Positions 1-8,295 are shown, counted from the stretch's first letter. The stretch: 54,791 nucleotides of DNA from Halonotius pteroides (GCF_003605635.1 NZ_QMDW01000015.1:1-54791); one strand, 5' to 3'. The notes: a model not told the origin generated them from the letters alone. Program-made: numbers and translations.

Positions 1-392
1 GACTGGAGTATGTCACCGAAATCACTGACAGGGGTGAGATGACATCGGTGCCGAACACGCCAGCGCACGTTGAGGGAGTGATGGATCTTCGTGGCTTGAC
101 GACAACAATTGTCAATCCGCTGGTCGTGCTTGAAGGAGAGTCACTTGATCCAGCGGAGCTCGTTACCGATGGCGGCAAGGCGACAAATCGCATCATCATG
201 CTCGATAGGAAACTTGTCGATGGCGACGGAGCCATCGGGTGGCTTGTCTCGACAGTTTCGAACGTCACCGATATTCCCACAGATGCAATTGAAGCCGACA
301 CGATCACAGATTCACCGCTCTTCGGAGGTGTGGTAAAGCGGGACGAAGAGGGGTTCCTGATCTGGCTCAATCCAAACGAATTGACTGCCTGA
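1..392 (+). CDS. cheW: Chemotaxis coupling protein CheW (5' truncated by window edge)
   Basis: The reading frame is open from the first bases of the window (codons from position 3) and runs to the stop at 390-392, so the true start lies upstream. The visible part reads EYVTEI, then VPNTPAHVEGVMDLRG, the classic CheW segment that precedes the RG motif, followed by a beta-rich C-terminal half ending in LNPNELTA. CheW is a cytoplasmic SH3-like adaptor that joins chemoreceptors to the CheA kinase. An ATG at 39 exists but would remove conserved CheW sequence, so it is not the start. No other chemotaxis gene is inside the window. Family assignment is firm. Confidence 0.9.
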   Translation, partial: LEYVTEITDRGEMTSVPNTPAHVEGVMDLRGLTTTIVNPLVVLEGESLDPAELVTDGGKATNRIIMLDRKLVDGDGAIGWLVSTVSNVTDIPTDAIEADTITDSPLFGGVVKRDEEGFLIWLNPNELTA

Positions 393-687
393 ACCACTCT
401 GCAGTAGACTCCTTCTTATACTAAATCATATTTAAAATCTGTCAGGGTTGACAAACCGCTCAGAGCGAGCACCGGGAATCATCGACGAAGCAGATGCCGA
501 CCGCACGCCAGTTTGGCACACACCAGAGGCAGCCGGTCTGCAAATCCTCGTAGATCGTAGTGAGGATCATCTCGATCGTGGTCGTGGTGCTCTTATTAAC
601 AACGACGCCGTGAGACGCAATCCTTCTAGTAATATACGCGCTATTTAGCAGTTGAGTTAATAACCATCGAGCGAGTAGTCCCACTCA
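393..687. other. Intergenic region, promoter of the P-type ATPase
   Basis: This 295-base gap holds an AT-rich patch at about 410-440 just after cheW, and a TATA-like stretch (gttaataa, about 655-662) some 25-30 bases before the ATG at 688. That spacing fits a leaderless or nearly leaderless transcript for the ATPase gene. A 66-codon frame from a TTG at 448 has no recognisable family and is not called as a gene. Confidence 0.4.
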
Positions 688-3078
688 ATGAGCGACGATC
701 CCGCTGAGGCACCCCCGTCTCCACCACCGGATGCGACAGGGTCGACCACGACTGACCTGGCCGAAGGCGGTCTCGATACCCTCTCGCTGTCGGTGCCCTC
801 GATGGACTGTCCATCCTGTGCTGGCAAAGTTGAATCCAGCGTGAGCGATCTCGCGGGGATCGCCGACATCGATCCTCGAACCGCCTCAGGAACGCTTGTC
901 GTCGGTTACGATCCCGACCAGACAACACCCGAATCGATCCGTGGCCGTGTTGAGGCCGCCGGCTACGAGGTCGACGACGACGACGAATCCGCCGACCCGA
1001 TGGCGATCTGGACAAGCGGGCGGGCGATCCGCACCGCCGTCGGCGGGGTGTTGTTGCTGGTCGGGATCCTGTTTGAGTGGGTGCTCCCGGCTGCGAATCC
1101 AACGCTCACAACGATTGCTGGCGCGCCGGTCGGCCTCGATACGGTCGCCTACGTGGCCGCGGCGACGGCCCCGGGTGTAATCATCCTGCGGAACGGCTAC
1201 GCCTCGCTTCGCAACCGCAGTCTGGATATCGACCTGCTGATGAGCGGCGGGATTCTCGGCGCGCTCGCGGTCAACCTTCCCTTCGAGGCGGCGACGCTGG
1301 CGGTGTTGTTCAGCATCGCCGAACTGCTGGAACGGTATTCGATGGATCGTGCCCGCGGCTCGCTGCGGGAGTTGATGGCGCTGTCCCCGGAGACCGCAAC
1401 CGTCAGACAGGACGGCGAGGAGCAGGTCGTCGCCGCCGACGCCGTCGAGATCGGCGACCGCGTGATCGTCCGGCCCGGCGAGAAGATCCCTGTCGACGGC
1501 GTGATTCGTGAGGGTTCCAGCGCGATCGATGAGTCGCCGATCACCGGCGAGAGCGTCCCCGCGGATAAGGAACCGGGCGCGGAGGTGTATGCGGGCAGTC
1601 TGACCGAGACCGGCTACATCGAGATCGAGGCGACCGCGCCGGCCAGTGAGTCGACGATCGCCCGCGTGATCGACCTGGTTGCAGCCGCCGAAGGCGAGGA
1701 GACCAACACCGAGCAGTTCGTCGACCGCTTCGCGGCCGTTTATACCCCGATCGTCGTCGCCGCCGCGTTGTTGACGATGGCGGTGCCGCCGCTGCTCGGC
1801 TGGGGCGCGTTCACCGAGTGGTTCGTTCGCGGGCTGACGCTGCTGGTGATCGCCTGTCCCTGTGCGTTCGTCATCTCAACGCCCGTTTCTGTTGTCTCTG
1901 GGCTGACGAGTGCGGCGCGCAACGGCGTGTTGATCAAGGGTGGCCCGCATCTCGAAGCGATGGGCGATGTTGAAGCGGTTGCGCTCGATAAGACGGGGAC
2001 GCTGACGACCGGTAATCTCGGTGTCACCGACGTGATCCCGCTCAACGACACAACCGAAGCTGAGCTCTTAGACTGCGCGAGCACGCTTGAACAACGCAGC
2101 GAACATCCGATCGCCGACGCGATCGTCGACCAGGCCCGCGAGGCCGGTGCCGTCGGCGACCGCCCGGTTGAGGATTTCGAGGCGCTGACCGGTGAGGGCG
2201 TTCGCGCCGAGATCGACGGCGTCACCCACTACGCCGGCAAGCCATCGGTGTTCACCGAATTGGGCTTCGAACTCGATCATGCCCACCTCAAAACGGACGG
2301 CGGGCTGACGACCGACGCGATCGACGCCGATGAAACGGGTGCCGCCGACCCCAGCGACGAGCACCCGACGGTCGTCGAGGAGGCAACCGACTGCGAACAC
2401 GGTCGGTACGTCGACCTGCTGGCGGAGACGGTCCCACGGCTTCAACAGGCTGGTAAAACTGTCGTGCTCGTCGGCACCGACGAAAAACTGGAGGGGCTGA
2501 TCGCCATTGCTGACACCGTACGCCCCGAGGCGACGTGGGCTGTCGATCAGCTTCGAGCCAACGGGATCGAGCGGATCGTCATGTTGACCGGCGACAACGA
2601 GCGCACCGCCCAGGCGATCGGCGAGCAGGTCGGTGTCGACGAGGTGCAGGCGAGCCTGCTCCCCGAGGCGAAGGTCGATGCAGTGGGTGATCTCCGGGAG
2701 GCCCACTCAGGTGGGGTGGCGATGGTCGGTGACGGCATCAACGACGCCCCCGCGTTGGCAACGGCGACCGTCGGGGTCGCCATGGGTGCTGCCGGCACCG
2801 ACACCGCACTGGAGACCGCCGACATCGCGTTGATGGCTGACGATCTGGGTCGGCTCCCCTACCTCCATACCCTCTCGGAGACCGCCGATGGCGTCATCCG
2901 GCAGAATATCTGGTCGAGTCTGGCCGTGAAGCTGCTGTTGGCGGTCGCCGCGCCGTTCGGCTACGTCTCGGTGCTTGGCGCGATCGTCATCGGCGACATG
3001 GGGATGAGTCTCGGGGTCACCGGCAATGCGATGCGACTGGCCGGCCTGACCCCTGATGAGCCGCCGGAACCGGAATAG
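688..3078 (+). CDS. Heavy-metal translocating P1B-type ATPase, Zn/Cd/Co-type
   Basis: This 796-residue membrane pump exports a soft metal ion using ATP. After an acidic, proline-rich N-terminus there is one heavy-metal-associated domain with SMDCPSCAGK (around residues 37-46). The actuator motif TGES lies near residue 284, the metal-binding transmembrane motif CPC is at 390-392, the phosphorylated Asp is D434 in DKTGTLT, followed by SEHPIAD in the nucleotide domain and GDGINDAP in the hinge. CPC followed by AFVISTPVSVVSG is typical of the ZntA/CadA branch rather than CopA. A stretch of about 45 acidic residues containing His and Cys (DHAH, CEH) is inserted in the nucleotide-binding domain. 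The gene stands alone, without a visible metal regulator beside it. Metal specificity is inferred. Confidence 0.93.
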   Translation: MSDDPAEAPPSPPPDATGSTTTDLAEGGLDTLSLSVPSMDCPSCAGKVESSVSDLAGIADIDPRTASGTLVVGYDPDQTTPESIRGRVEAAGYEVDDDDESADPMAIWTSGRAIRTAVGGVLLLVGILFEWVLPAANPTLTTIAGAPVGLDTVAYVAAATAPGVIILRNGYASLRNRSLDIDLLMSGGILGALAVNLPFEAATLAVLFSIAELLERYSMDRARGSLRELMALSPETATVRQDGEEQVVAADAVEIGDRVIVRPGEKIPVDGVIREGSSAIDESPITGESVPADKEPGAEVYAGSLTETGYIEIEATAPASESTIARVIDLVAAAEGEETNTEQFVDRFAAVYTPIVVAAALLTMAVPPLLGWGAFTEWFVRGLTLLVIACPCAFVISTPVSVVSGLTSAARNGVLIKGGPHLEAMGDVEAVALDKTGTLTTGNLGVTDVIPLNDTTEAELLDCASTLEQRSEHPIADAIVDQAREAGAVGDRPVEDFEALTGEGVRAEIDGVTHYAGKPSVFTELGFELDHAHLKTDGGLTTDAIDADETGAADPSDEHPTVVEEATDCEHGRYVDLLAETVPRLQQAGKTVVLVGTDEKLEGLIAIADTVRPEATWAVDQLRANGIERIVMLTGDNERTAQAIGEQVGVDEVQASLLPEAKVDAVGDLREAHSGGVAMVGDGINDAPALATATVGVAMGAAGTDTALETADIALMADDLGRLPYLHTLSETADGVIRQNIWSSLAVKLLLAVAAPFGYVSVLGAIVIGDMGMSLGVTGNAMRLAGLTPDEPPEPE

Positions 3079-3152
3079 CTGACACCTGCTGTCCCCGCTT
3101 TCGACGGTCTACCCAACGCAAGTCCTATTCGGCTCGGTGATGTATCTGTTCT

Positions 3153-3623
3153 ATGACAATCGAATCCGGCGATGAGGTCGTTATCGAGTATGTTGGCCGT
3201 GACGACGATGGAACGGTGTTTGACACCTCACGCGAGGCTGTTGCAGCCGAATCCGGATTGGCTGAGGCTCAACCAGACCGAAAGTTCACCCCGTTGACCG
3301 TCTCCGTTGGGGCCGGCGAGGTTATCGCTGGGATCGAAGAAGCCCTCCCAGGGTTAGACGAGGGTGAGACCACATCTGTCGACGTGCCGCCGGAGAAAGG
3401 CTACGGCGAGTGGTCGGAAGACCGCGTCCAAGAGTACGAGACCGACGAGCTTGCTGCCACGCTCGGTGGCCAACGGCCGGCGGTCGGCCAGTACGTCGAA
3501 ACCGAGCAGGGCGCAGCCGCCGAGATCACCGACGTTGCCGACGATGTCTCGAAGGTAGATTTCAACCCGCCGCTGGCCGGTGAAACGCTCCACTTTGAGC
3601 TTGAAGTGGTCGCTATCAACTGA
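3153..3623 (+). CDS. FKBP-type peptidyl-prolyl cis-trans isomerase, SlyD-like
   Basis: The 156-residue protein catalyses proline isomerisation during folding in the cytoplasm and may act as a chaperone. It begins with the FKBP strand GDEVVIEYVGRDDDGTVFDTS, continues with VGAGEVIAGIEEALPGLDEGE, and has PPEKGYGEWSED, the point where SlyD-type enzymes carry an insert-in-flap domain. The sequence ends FELEVVAIN, the usual last FKBP strand. It lacks the His-rich metal-binding tail of bacterial SlyD. It follows the P-type ATPase by 74 bases; co-transcription is possible but not evident. A T-rich stretch follows the stop. Confidence 0.92.
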   Translation: MTIESGDEVVIEYVGRDDDGTVFDTSREAVAAESGLAEAQPDRKFTPLTVSVGAGEVIAGIEEALPGLDEGETTSVDVPPEKGYGEWSEDRVQEYETDELAATLGGQRPAVGQYVETEQGAAAEITDVADDVSKVDFNPPLAGETLHFELEVVAIN

Positions 3624-3657
3624 CGGGTTACTGTCGACGCTGTATGGCGTCGCGGAT

Positions 3658-3682
3658 GCCGTTTCTTTACAAGCCGTTTTTA
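3658..3682 (+). terminator. Candidate T-rich terminator after the FKBP gene
   Basis: Two T-rich runs (tttcttt and ttttta) lie 35-60 bases after the FKBP stop. Haloarchaeal transcription commonly ends at T-rich stretches without a strong hairpin. Only position and composition support this. Confidence 0.3.
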
Positions 3683-3690
3683 CCTGAATT

Positions 3691-3712
3691 GAGGCGCTAA
3701 GGCCCCTTCCTC
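3691..3712 (+). repeat. Left-end hairpin of the IS1341-type element
   Basis: GAGG (3691-3694) pairs with CCTC (3709-3712) and AAGG (3699-3702) pairs with CCTT (3705-3708), with an unpaired CGCT on one side. Subterminal imperfect hairpins of this kind are what the single-strand transposase of the IS200/IS605 family recognises. Bases just upstream would contain the target-adjacent motif for TnpB. Confidence 0.55.
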
Positions 3713-3843
3713 AACGAGCGATCGAAGAGAGCGAGTAGGGAGGGGATACGGCGCCGTACGAGTAGCAAACACGTTCGACGCTCGGCCCACAGGCCCACGC
3801 AATCGCAACAACTATACGCACAAATACGTATAATGCGTATGTC

Positions 3844-3963
3844 GTGAGACGGAAGAACATCACCATCCGCGAAGACCAAGCCGAGTGGGTCGAGGAGAAC
3901 CACCTCAACCTCTCGTCGTTCGTTCGCGGACAACTTGACGAACTCATCGAAGAACGCTCGTGA
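3844..3963 (+). CDS. Small ribbon-helix-helix-like protein of the IS element
   Basis: A 39-codon frame starts with GTG at 3844 and ends with TGA at 3961-3963. Its sequence, VRRKNITIREDQAEWVEENH then LNLSSFVRGQLDELIEERS, has the beta strand plus two-helix layout of short RHH (CopG/MetJ-type) DNA-binding proteins. The final GTGA overlaps the start of tnpB by 4 bases, so translation of the two is probably coupled. Comparable short ORFs precede tnpB in other haloarchaeal IS1341-type elements. A role as repressor of tnpB or as an end-binding factor is inference. The ATGs at 3833 and 3839 reach a stop almost at once, so GTG is the likely start. Confidence 0.65.
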   Translation: MRRKNITIREDQAEWVEENHLNLSSFVRGQLDELIEERS

Positions 3964-5183
3964 ACTACAACTACCGGTATCGACTCCGACCGTCCGACGC
4001 TCTCGAACAACAGTTAACGTGGACTGTCGATACCTGTAGGCAGGTCTACAACCACTTCCTCCATCGACTCAACCGCACCGAGGACACCTCGGCATACTCA
4101 GAGCAGAAGCTCCTGCCGGGACTCAAGAAGTGGTGGACTGACCTGAAAGACGTACACTCGAAAGTCCTTCAGAAAGTCGTACAACGGCTGTACGACAACC
4201 TCTCAACGCTTCGCGGTCGCAAAGAGAACGGTTATCACGTCGGCACACTCAAGTGGAAAGCTCCGAGCGAGTACCGCAGTTTCACCTACAGTCAATCCGG
4301 CTTCAAGCTCAAAAACACGAGCGGTCGGACAAAACTGTGGCTCTCGAAACTCGGAGAAATCCCGCTCACCTTCCACCGCGCCCTCCCCGAGGACGCTGAA
4401 ATCAAGACGGTCACAGTCAAACAGGAACCGACTGGGAAGTGGTATGCCATCCTGGGCGCCGAAACCCCGGACGACCCGCCCGCGAAACCGGAGAACCCCG
4501 AGAAGTGCGTCGGCATCGACGTAGGGATTCTCAAGTACGCTCACGACACCGACGGAACAGCTGTCGAATCGTTCGACCTATCCGACGAACGCGAACGATT
4601 GGAACGCGCACAGCGGGATCTCTCTCGGAAAGAACACGGCTCTGCGAATTGGGAGAAACAACGCCGAATCGTGGCCGAGCGTCACGCCGAGTTGAAGAAC
4701 AAGCGGCGGGACTTCCTCCACAAGCTCTCGAACTACTACGCCCGCGAATACGACTTCGTGGCCGTGGAGGACTTGGACGCAAAGGGCTTGGTTGAACTGC
4801 CGGGCAACTCGCGGAACCGAGCGGGAGCGGCGTGGGGAACGTTCCTGCGGATGCTCGAATACAAGTGCGAACGGGAAGGAACGCATTTTGTCGCGGTGAA
4901 TCCTCGTGGGACGACGAAAGAGTGTGCGTCCTGCGGCGTTTCGACGGAGAAACCACTGTGGGTGCGTGAACACTCCTGTCCGGCGTGTGGTTTCGAGGCG
5001 GATAGAGACGTGAACGCGGCGTGGAACATTCTTTCTCGCGGTATCACAAAGCGGTTAGGAGCGGGACGCTCCGAATCAACGCCTGTGGAGACTGCGCTCC
5101 CTGTGGATACCTCGGTATCTGCAAAGCGCGTCGTAGAAACAGGAAGCCCCACCCTCAAGCGCGAGCCGTCAGGCGAGCGGTAG
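3960..5183 (+). CDS. tnpB: RNA-guided endonuclease TnpB (IS1341/IS605 OrfB family)
   Basis: The 407-residue protein is a full-length TnpB. It has an N-terminal helical/OB region, then a RuvC-like nuclease with all three acidic residues: D187 in GIDVG, E270 in VAVEDLD and D350 in RDVNAAWN. A four-cysteine zinc ribbon, CASC at 322-325 and CPAC at 340-343, sits between the last two. TnpB proteins bind an omega RNA made from the element's 3' end and cut DNA next to a target-adjacent motif, helping the element to be retained. Nothing in the frame is broken. The last codons and the stop lie inside the right-end hairpin. The start GTG overlaps the RHH-like gene. Confidence 0.93.
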   Translation: MNYNYRYRLRPSDALEQQLTWTVDTCRQVYNHFLHRLNRTEDTSAYSEQKLLPGLKKWWTDLKDVHSKVLQKVVQRLYDNLSTLRGRKENGYHVGTLKWKAPSEYRSFTYSQSGFKLKNTSGRTKLWLSKLGEIPLTFHRALPEDAEIKTVTVKQEPTGKWYAILGAETPDDPPAKPENPEKCVGIDVGILKYAHDTDGTAVESFDLSDERERLERAQRDLSRKEHGSANWEKQRRIVAERHAELKNKRRDFLHKLSNYYAREYDFVAVEDLDAKGLVELPGNSRNRAGAAWGTFLRMLEYKCEREGTHFVAVNPRGTTKECASCGVSTEKPLWVREHSCPACGFEADRDVNAAWNILSRGITKRLGAGRSESTPVETALPVDTSVSAKRVVETGSPTLKREPSGER

Positions 5184-5198
5184 GGTGGGGTAGTTCAC
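5147..5198 (+). ncRNA. Right-end hairpin and predicted 3' part of the omega RNA
   Basis: CCCCACCCT (5147-5155) is perfectly complementary to AGGGTGGGG (5182-5190), and inside it GCC-GTCA-GGC (5165-5174) forms a second stem. The tnpB stop codon (5181-5183) overlaps the stem. In characterised TnpB systems the omega RNA scaffold covers the 3' end of tnpB and the right end, and the bases just beyond the end act as guide. Sense overlapping transcripts at the 3' end of IS1341 tnpB genes are known in Halobacterium. The RNA 5' end cannot be set from sequence. Confidence 0.6.
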
Positions 5199-5240
5199 AC
5201 AGTGGATCGCTCTGAAATAGGCCAAGCAGGGCTTTTGTCG

Positions 5241-5561
5241 CTACCGAAGCTTCTGTACCTGCCAGAGAATCCCCGCGCCGGATACCAACAGGATTGTGAG
5301 GTTGAACAACGCTTGAAACAGCGAGCGATACTCCCGTGTAACCCACGTATCGATCGTTGCCCCGGCCGCGAAATAAAAGCGGAGCGTCGCGATCAACGCC
5401 AACAACGCGAGGCCGGCGACGACCGCATACCGAAGCGTCCGCTCGATATCACCGGAAAGAAGCCGGCTCTTGCCGGTGTACCCGTCTACCGATGGCGGTG
5501 ATCCGGGATCAGTCGACGCCTGTTCGTCTGTCGTCGTGGGGTCGTTGTGGTCAGAGCTCAT
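5241..5561 (-). CDS. Small membrane protein, partner of the PGF-CTERM protein
   Basis: The 106-residue protein has a hydrophilic Ser/Thr/Asp-rich N-terminal half (about 1-40) and two predicted transmembrane helices (YAVVAGLALLALIATLRFYF and ALFNLTILLVSGAGILW) ending in a short basic tail. I do not recognise a named family. Its ATG overlaps the stop of the upstream PGF-CTERM gene by four bases (ATGA), so the two are very likely co-translated and their products may work together at the membrane. The stop lies close to the right end of the IS element. Confidence 0.75.
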   Translation of the reverse strand: MSSDHNDPTTTDEQASTDPGSPPSVDGYTGKSRLLSGDIERTLRYAVVAGLALLALIATLRFYFAAGATIDTWVTREYRSLFQALFNLTILLVSGAGILWQVQKLR

Positions 5562-6562
5562 ACAGTTCGCCTCCGTGCAAGCAGCCCACCGACCAGGAGA
5601 GCCAGTGCCGCGACCGGAACACCGAACCCGGGGGTTGCTGAATCGCTTTCGCCCGCTGTGTCCGCCTGTTGTTCCTCACGATCCAGCCGTCGGTCGCGTT
5701 CGAAATCGCTGACCTCGAGTTCGACCGACTGTCTGGTCTCGTTGACCGCGATCCGCTCACTTGGGTTGAGATTCACCGCCGTCCGGGTTGTATCAACGAT
5801 AACACCGTCCTTTTTCAGGACACCATCGACGTAGTAGTTGTAGTTGTTTGGCACCGAGACGGGCAGCGTAGTGCCGGTTGTGCGTCCGGGCTCGATCGTA
5901 GCCACATCAGCGGTGTCACGGGCGGCCACGAGATTTGAATCCGCCTGTCGGGCGATCACGCTTACTTCCACAGCATCCGACTGCACTGATCCTCGGTTGA
6001 TCAGTTGGGCGGTGATATCCAGCGTTGCTTGGCGCTCGGTTGCCGCCTGGACTGAGACGCCAAGCGGTGGCAGCGTCGTTTCGTCGGCAAACTGGATCGG
6101 TGTGCGCGCGTATTCGGGCACCAACGCCGCCAGTCCACGCACCTCCTGACGGCCGGTATCGACCCGCTGGCCGTCCTGATACACCACCGTTTCGATGCGG
6201 TAGCCACCCTCACGGGCGACGCCGAGCGTTGCGGGAACGACCCGCTCGCGGCTATCCGCCAACTCGCCGACGTCGACTGTTCGGGTGGTCTCCAGCAGTC
6301 CGGACTCGGCGTCGATGGCTCGCAGGCGAACCGTGACATTCGGGCTTGGATTCCCACGGTGGCGCAGTGTTGTGTTGACCCGGAGGGCGACGGTTTGGCC
6401 GCCGACAGCCTGTGGCTGGATGGTGGTGTCGGCGATATCGACGCTGCCGGGTTGGGTCGCCGCACGCGGGGCTGAAAGCGCGCCTGGCGCGAGCAGGGCA
6501 ACAAGGAGAGCCACCACAAACACGCCGGCGGCACCGGCTGTGAGGGTTTTCGTGCGATCCAT
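5558..6562 (-). CDS. Secreted surface protein with PGF-CTERM anchor (DUF7490-like)
   Basis: The 334-residue protein starts with a signal peptide (MDRTKTLTAGAAGVFVVALL, cleavage expected after a stretch of Ala). The middle is rich in beta strands with paired motifs such as VALRVNTTLRHRGNP and LDITAQLINRGS, resembling repeated Ig-like or CARDB-type modules. After a charged linker (RDRRLDREEQQ) comes the tripartite C-terminus: TPGFG, a hydrophobic helix, and LARRRTV. This is the PGF-CTERM signal that archaeosortase A processes before lipid attachment. The exact ligand or role is unknown; the haloarchaeal DUF7490 family is the best match I can name. It forms a two-gene operon with the membrane protein downstream. 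Confidence 0.82.
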   Translation of the reverse strand: MDRTKTLTAGAAGVFVVALLVALLAPGALSAPRAATQPGSVDIADTTIQPQAVGGQTVALRVNTTLRHRGNPSPNVTVRLRAIDAESGLLETTRTVDVGELADSRERVVPATLGVAREGGYRIETVVYQDGQRVDTGRQEVRGLAALVPEYARTPIQFADETTLPPLGVSVQAATERQATLDITAQLINRGSVQSDAVEVSVIARQADSNLVAARDTADVATIEPGRTTGTTLPVSVPNNYNYYVDGVLKKDGVIVDTTRTAVNLNPSERIAVNETRQSVELEVSDFERDRRLDREEQQADTAGESDSATPGFGVPVAALALLVGGLLARRRTV

Positions 6563-6790
6563 ACCGGCGAACCACCCGCCGCCTGTAAGTGTTTTTGGGA
6601 GGCTATAACGTCGGCTTGAGTCACGGTTGTGACGGTGTTGATGTCTTGGTGGACGGGTTGACGCTTGGGTGGGTACGACCGTCGGTGTGAGTGACCGTGT
6701 CGGCTATTACTCTGCCGCGGTGACATTTTATCCAGCCGGTATGTGTACGTAGCCAGTATTTTTTTACTCTACCGATCATAGTATGCGACA
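6563..6790. promoter_or_regulatory. Divergent promoter region between the surface-protein operon and the HEAT-repeat gene
   Basis: The 228-base gap lies between two divergently transcribed genes. On the plus side a T-rich TATA-like element (about 6757-6766, atttttttac) is 25-30 bases before the ATG at 6791, which predicts a leaderless transcript. No clear dyad was seen. No gene is supported inside. Confidence 0.45.
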
Positions 6791-8017
6791 ATGGCACAAG
6801 AACCCTCCTCGGAGATGTTCGACCAGTTCTATTCGTTGTCGAGCCGGGGAGCATACGGGGAACTTGTCCGCTATATTCGGGATCACGACGACGAGGATGT
6901 GCGATACGGTGCGGCCGGGGTGTTGTCAGAGTCCGTGTCAGGGTTCGCCGAGCAGATGACGCCGTCGGTACGGAAGGCCCTCGTTGATGTCGTACTCAAC
7001 GACCCCAGCGACGCTGTTCGGGCAAACGTCGTCAAGACGCTGCTTGCTATCGATGAGTCGATCGCCGACAACATCATTACGCGGTTGGGGATAGCCCCGA
7101 AATCGACGCCGACCGACACGCCGTATCCGCTGCTTTTGACCAAATGGCACGAGCGACAGTGGCCCGAGCTTCGATTTCTCGCTGTCGTCGGGTTTGGACG
7201 CGTCGGCAGCCACACTACGATCGAAAAGCTGCGGACGACGATCCAACGGGAGACCGATCTGCGGGTGATCCGCCGGGCGATCGAAGCCGGCGGCACGGTT
7301 GGCGACGAGACGTTCGTCACACCGATCAAGAGCTATCTGCGGATCGACGACGAGAGTATGTATCAGTCGGCCGATGCCGAGGAGATCAGACGCACCAAAC
7401 AGGCCGCCGTTGAGGCGTTGGTCACACTCGGAACTAACGGTGCCTACGAGGCGTTACACACAGCCTCCCGCGGGACGGATGCCGAGCTCAAAGCCTGCGC
7501 GCTCAGCGAGATCGGCCGGCTCGAACCCGACGAGGCGGTCGATCTGATCGTCGACGAACTGCACAACGGTGGTGACGATGTGGTACGCGAGGAGGCCGCT
7601 GAGGGGTTGATCACCACCTTCACCGAATCCGACTTCGAGGACGGCCACACTGTCCGCGAGCAGGCCCTTGCTGAGATGGGCGACGATGTCGACGCCGCGG
7701 TGTCGGCTGAGTTTGCCTCGATCGTCGACGAGTCGCCCCGCAAACCCGAACAGCGCAACGCGGCGTGGGTGTTAACCCAACTCGGATCCACCACCGAAGA
7801 GACCGTCGAGAGTCTGCTTTCGGCGTTGGATGATGACGACGACTATCTTAGAATCATCGCCGCCGCCGGGTTGACGACGCTTGACCCCTCGCTGGTCGAA
7901 GCGAAGCTTGAGGAGTTCCTTGCGTCGGTCGACGAGGAGTCTGTCGCCCACAACTTGGCGTCGTCAGTTCGATCAAATCTACAGGACGGCCCGGAGAAAG
8001 TGATCTGGGGCTCGTAG
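6791..8017 (+). CDS. HEAT-repeat (PBS-lyase type) scaffold protein
   Basis: The 408-residue acidic protein is composed of helical repeats of about 30 residues, for example DVRYGAAGVLSESV, AVRANVVKTLLAID, VVREEAAEGLITTF and YLRIIAAAGLTTLD. These match the short HEAT repeats of the PBS-lyase group, which build protein-binding superhelices. There is no signal peptide, membrane segment or catalytic motif, so it is a cytoplasmic scaffold or adaptor of unknown partner. A second, longer HEAT protein lies at 22687-24495. The gene is monocistronic and probably leaderless. Confidence 0.85.
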   Translation: MAQEPSSEMFDQFYSLSSRGAYGELVRYIRDHDDEDVRYGAAGVLSESVSGFAEQMTPSVRKALVDVVLNDPSDAVRANVVKTLLAIDESIADNIITRLGIAPKSTPTDTPYPLLLTKWHERQWPELRFLAVVGFGRVGSHTTIEKLRTTIQRETDLRVIRRAIEAGGTVGDETFVTPIKSYLRIDDESMYQSADAEEIRRTKQAAVEALVTLGTNGAYEALHTASRGTDAELKACALSEIGRLEPDEAVDLIVDELHNGGDDVVREEAAEGLITTFTESDFEDGHTVREQALAEMGDDVDAAVSAEFASIVDESPRKPEQRNAAWVLTQLGSTTEETVESLLSALDDDDDYLRIIAAAGLTTLDPSLVEAKLEEFLASVDEESVAHNLASSVRSNLQDGPEKVIWGS

Positions 8018-8039
8018 GGTAGCTGTCACCAACACCGTC

Positions 8040-8279
8040 TCAAGGGTTGATATCCTCGTCGTTGCGGATGTAGTAGGTCACCCCACCGTTGAAGCCGAAG
8101 GACTCCAATACGTTCCATTCGATCATCGTCGCTACGGTGTCATCGATCGTGTCCCGTGACGGTGCGTCCTCGCCAAACAGCTCCTCACAGACACGGCTGA
8201 TCTCCTCGATCGAGAACCCAGCCTGTTCGTTCGATACCCGAAGTACCCCCGCCCAGACGCGGTCACGATCGGTTCCCAC
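8040..8279 (-). CDS. Small winged-helix-like protein
   Basis: The 79-residue frame starts with GTG at 8279. Residues about 12-60 (FSIEEISRVCEELFG, then APSRDTIDDTVATMIEWNVLE) followed by a beta hairpin (GGVTYYIRN) look like a winged helix: two helices, a recognition-type helix and a wing. A PadR/ArsR-like or Replication-A-like small regulator would fit, but no family can be named. The TATA box at about 8303-8312 places transcription start at or next to the GTG, so the message is probably leaderless. The dyad around that TATA box suggests self-regulation. Confidence 0.7.
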   Translation of the reverse strand: MGTDRDRVWAGVLRVSNEQAGFSIEEISRVCEELFGEDAPSRDTIDDTVATMIEWNVLESFGFNGGVTYYIRNDEDINP

Positions 8280-8295
8280 GAGACATGTCTACAGC

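Larger units (their letters stand above)
3691..5198 (+). mobile_element. IS1341-type (IS200/IS605 family) element lacking tnpA
   Basis: The element carries only a small RHH-like ORF and tnpB; no Y1 transposase tnpA is present. The left end starts near a nested hairpin at 3691-3712 and the right end is marked by a 9-bp hairpin at 5147-5190 followed by tagttcac. There are no terminal inverted repeats or target duplications, as expected for this family. Elements of this kind need a tnpA in trans to move, or persist through TnpB activity. The exact left and right cleavage points are inferred from the hairpins and cannot be proved without an empty-site comparison. Confidence 0.8.

Noticed and set aside
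448-648. 66-codon frame starting with TTG after cheW
   Set aside because: No recognisable family, weak start codon, no ribosome site, and the region has the composition of an intergenic spacer.
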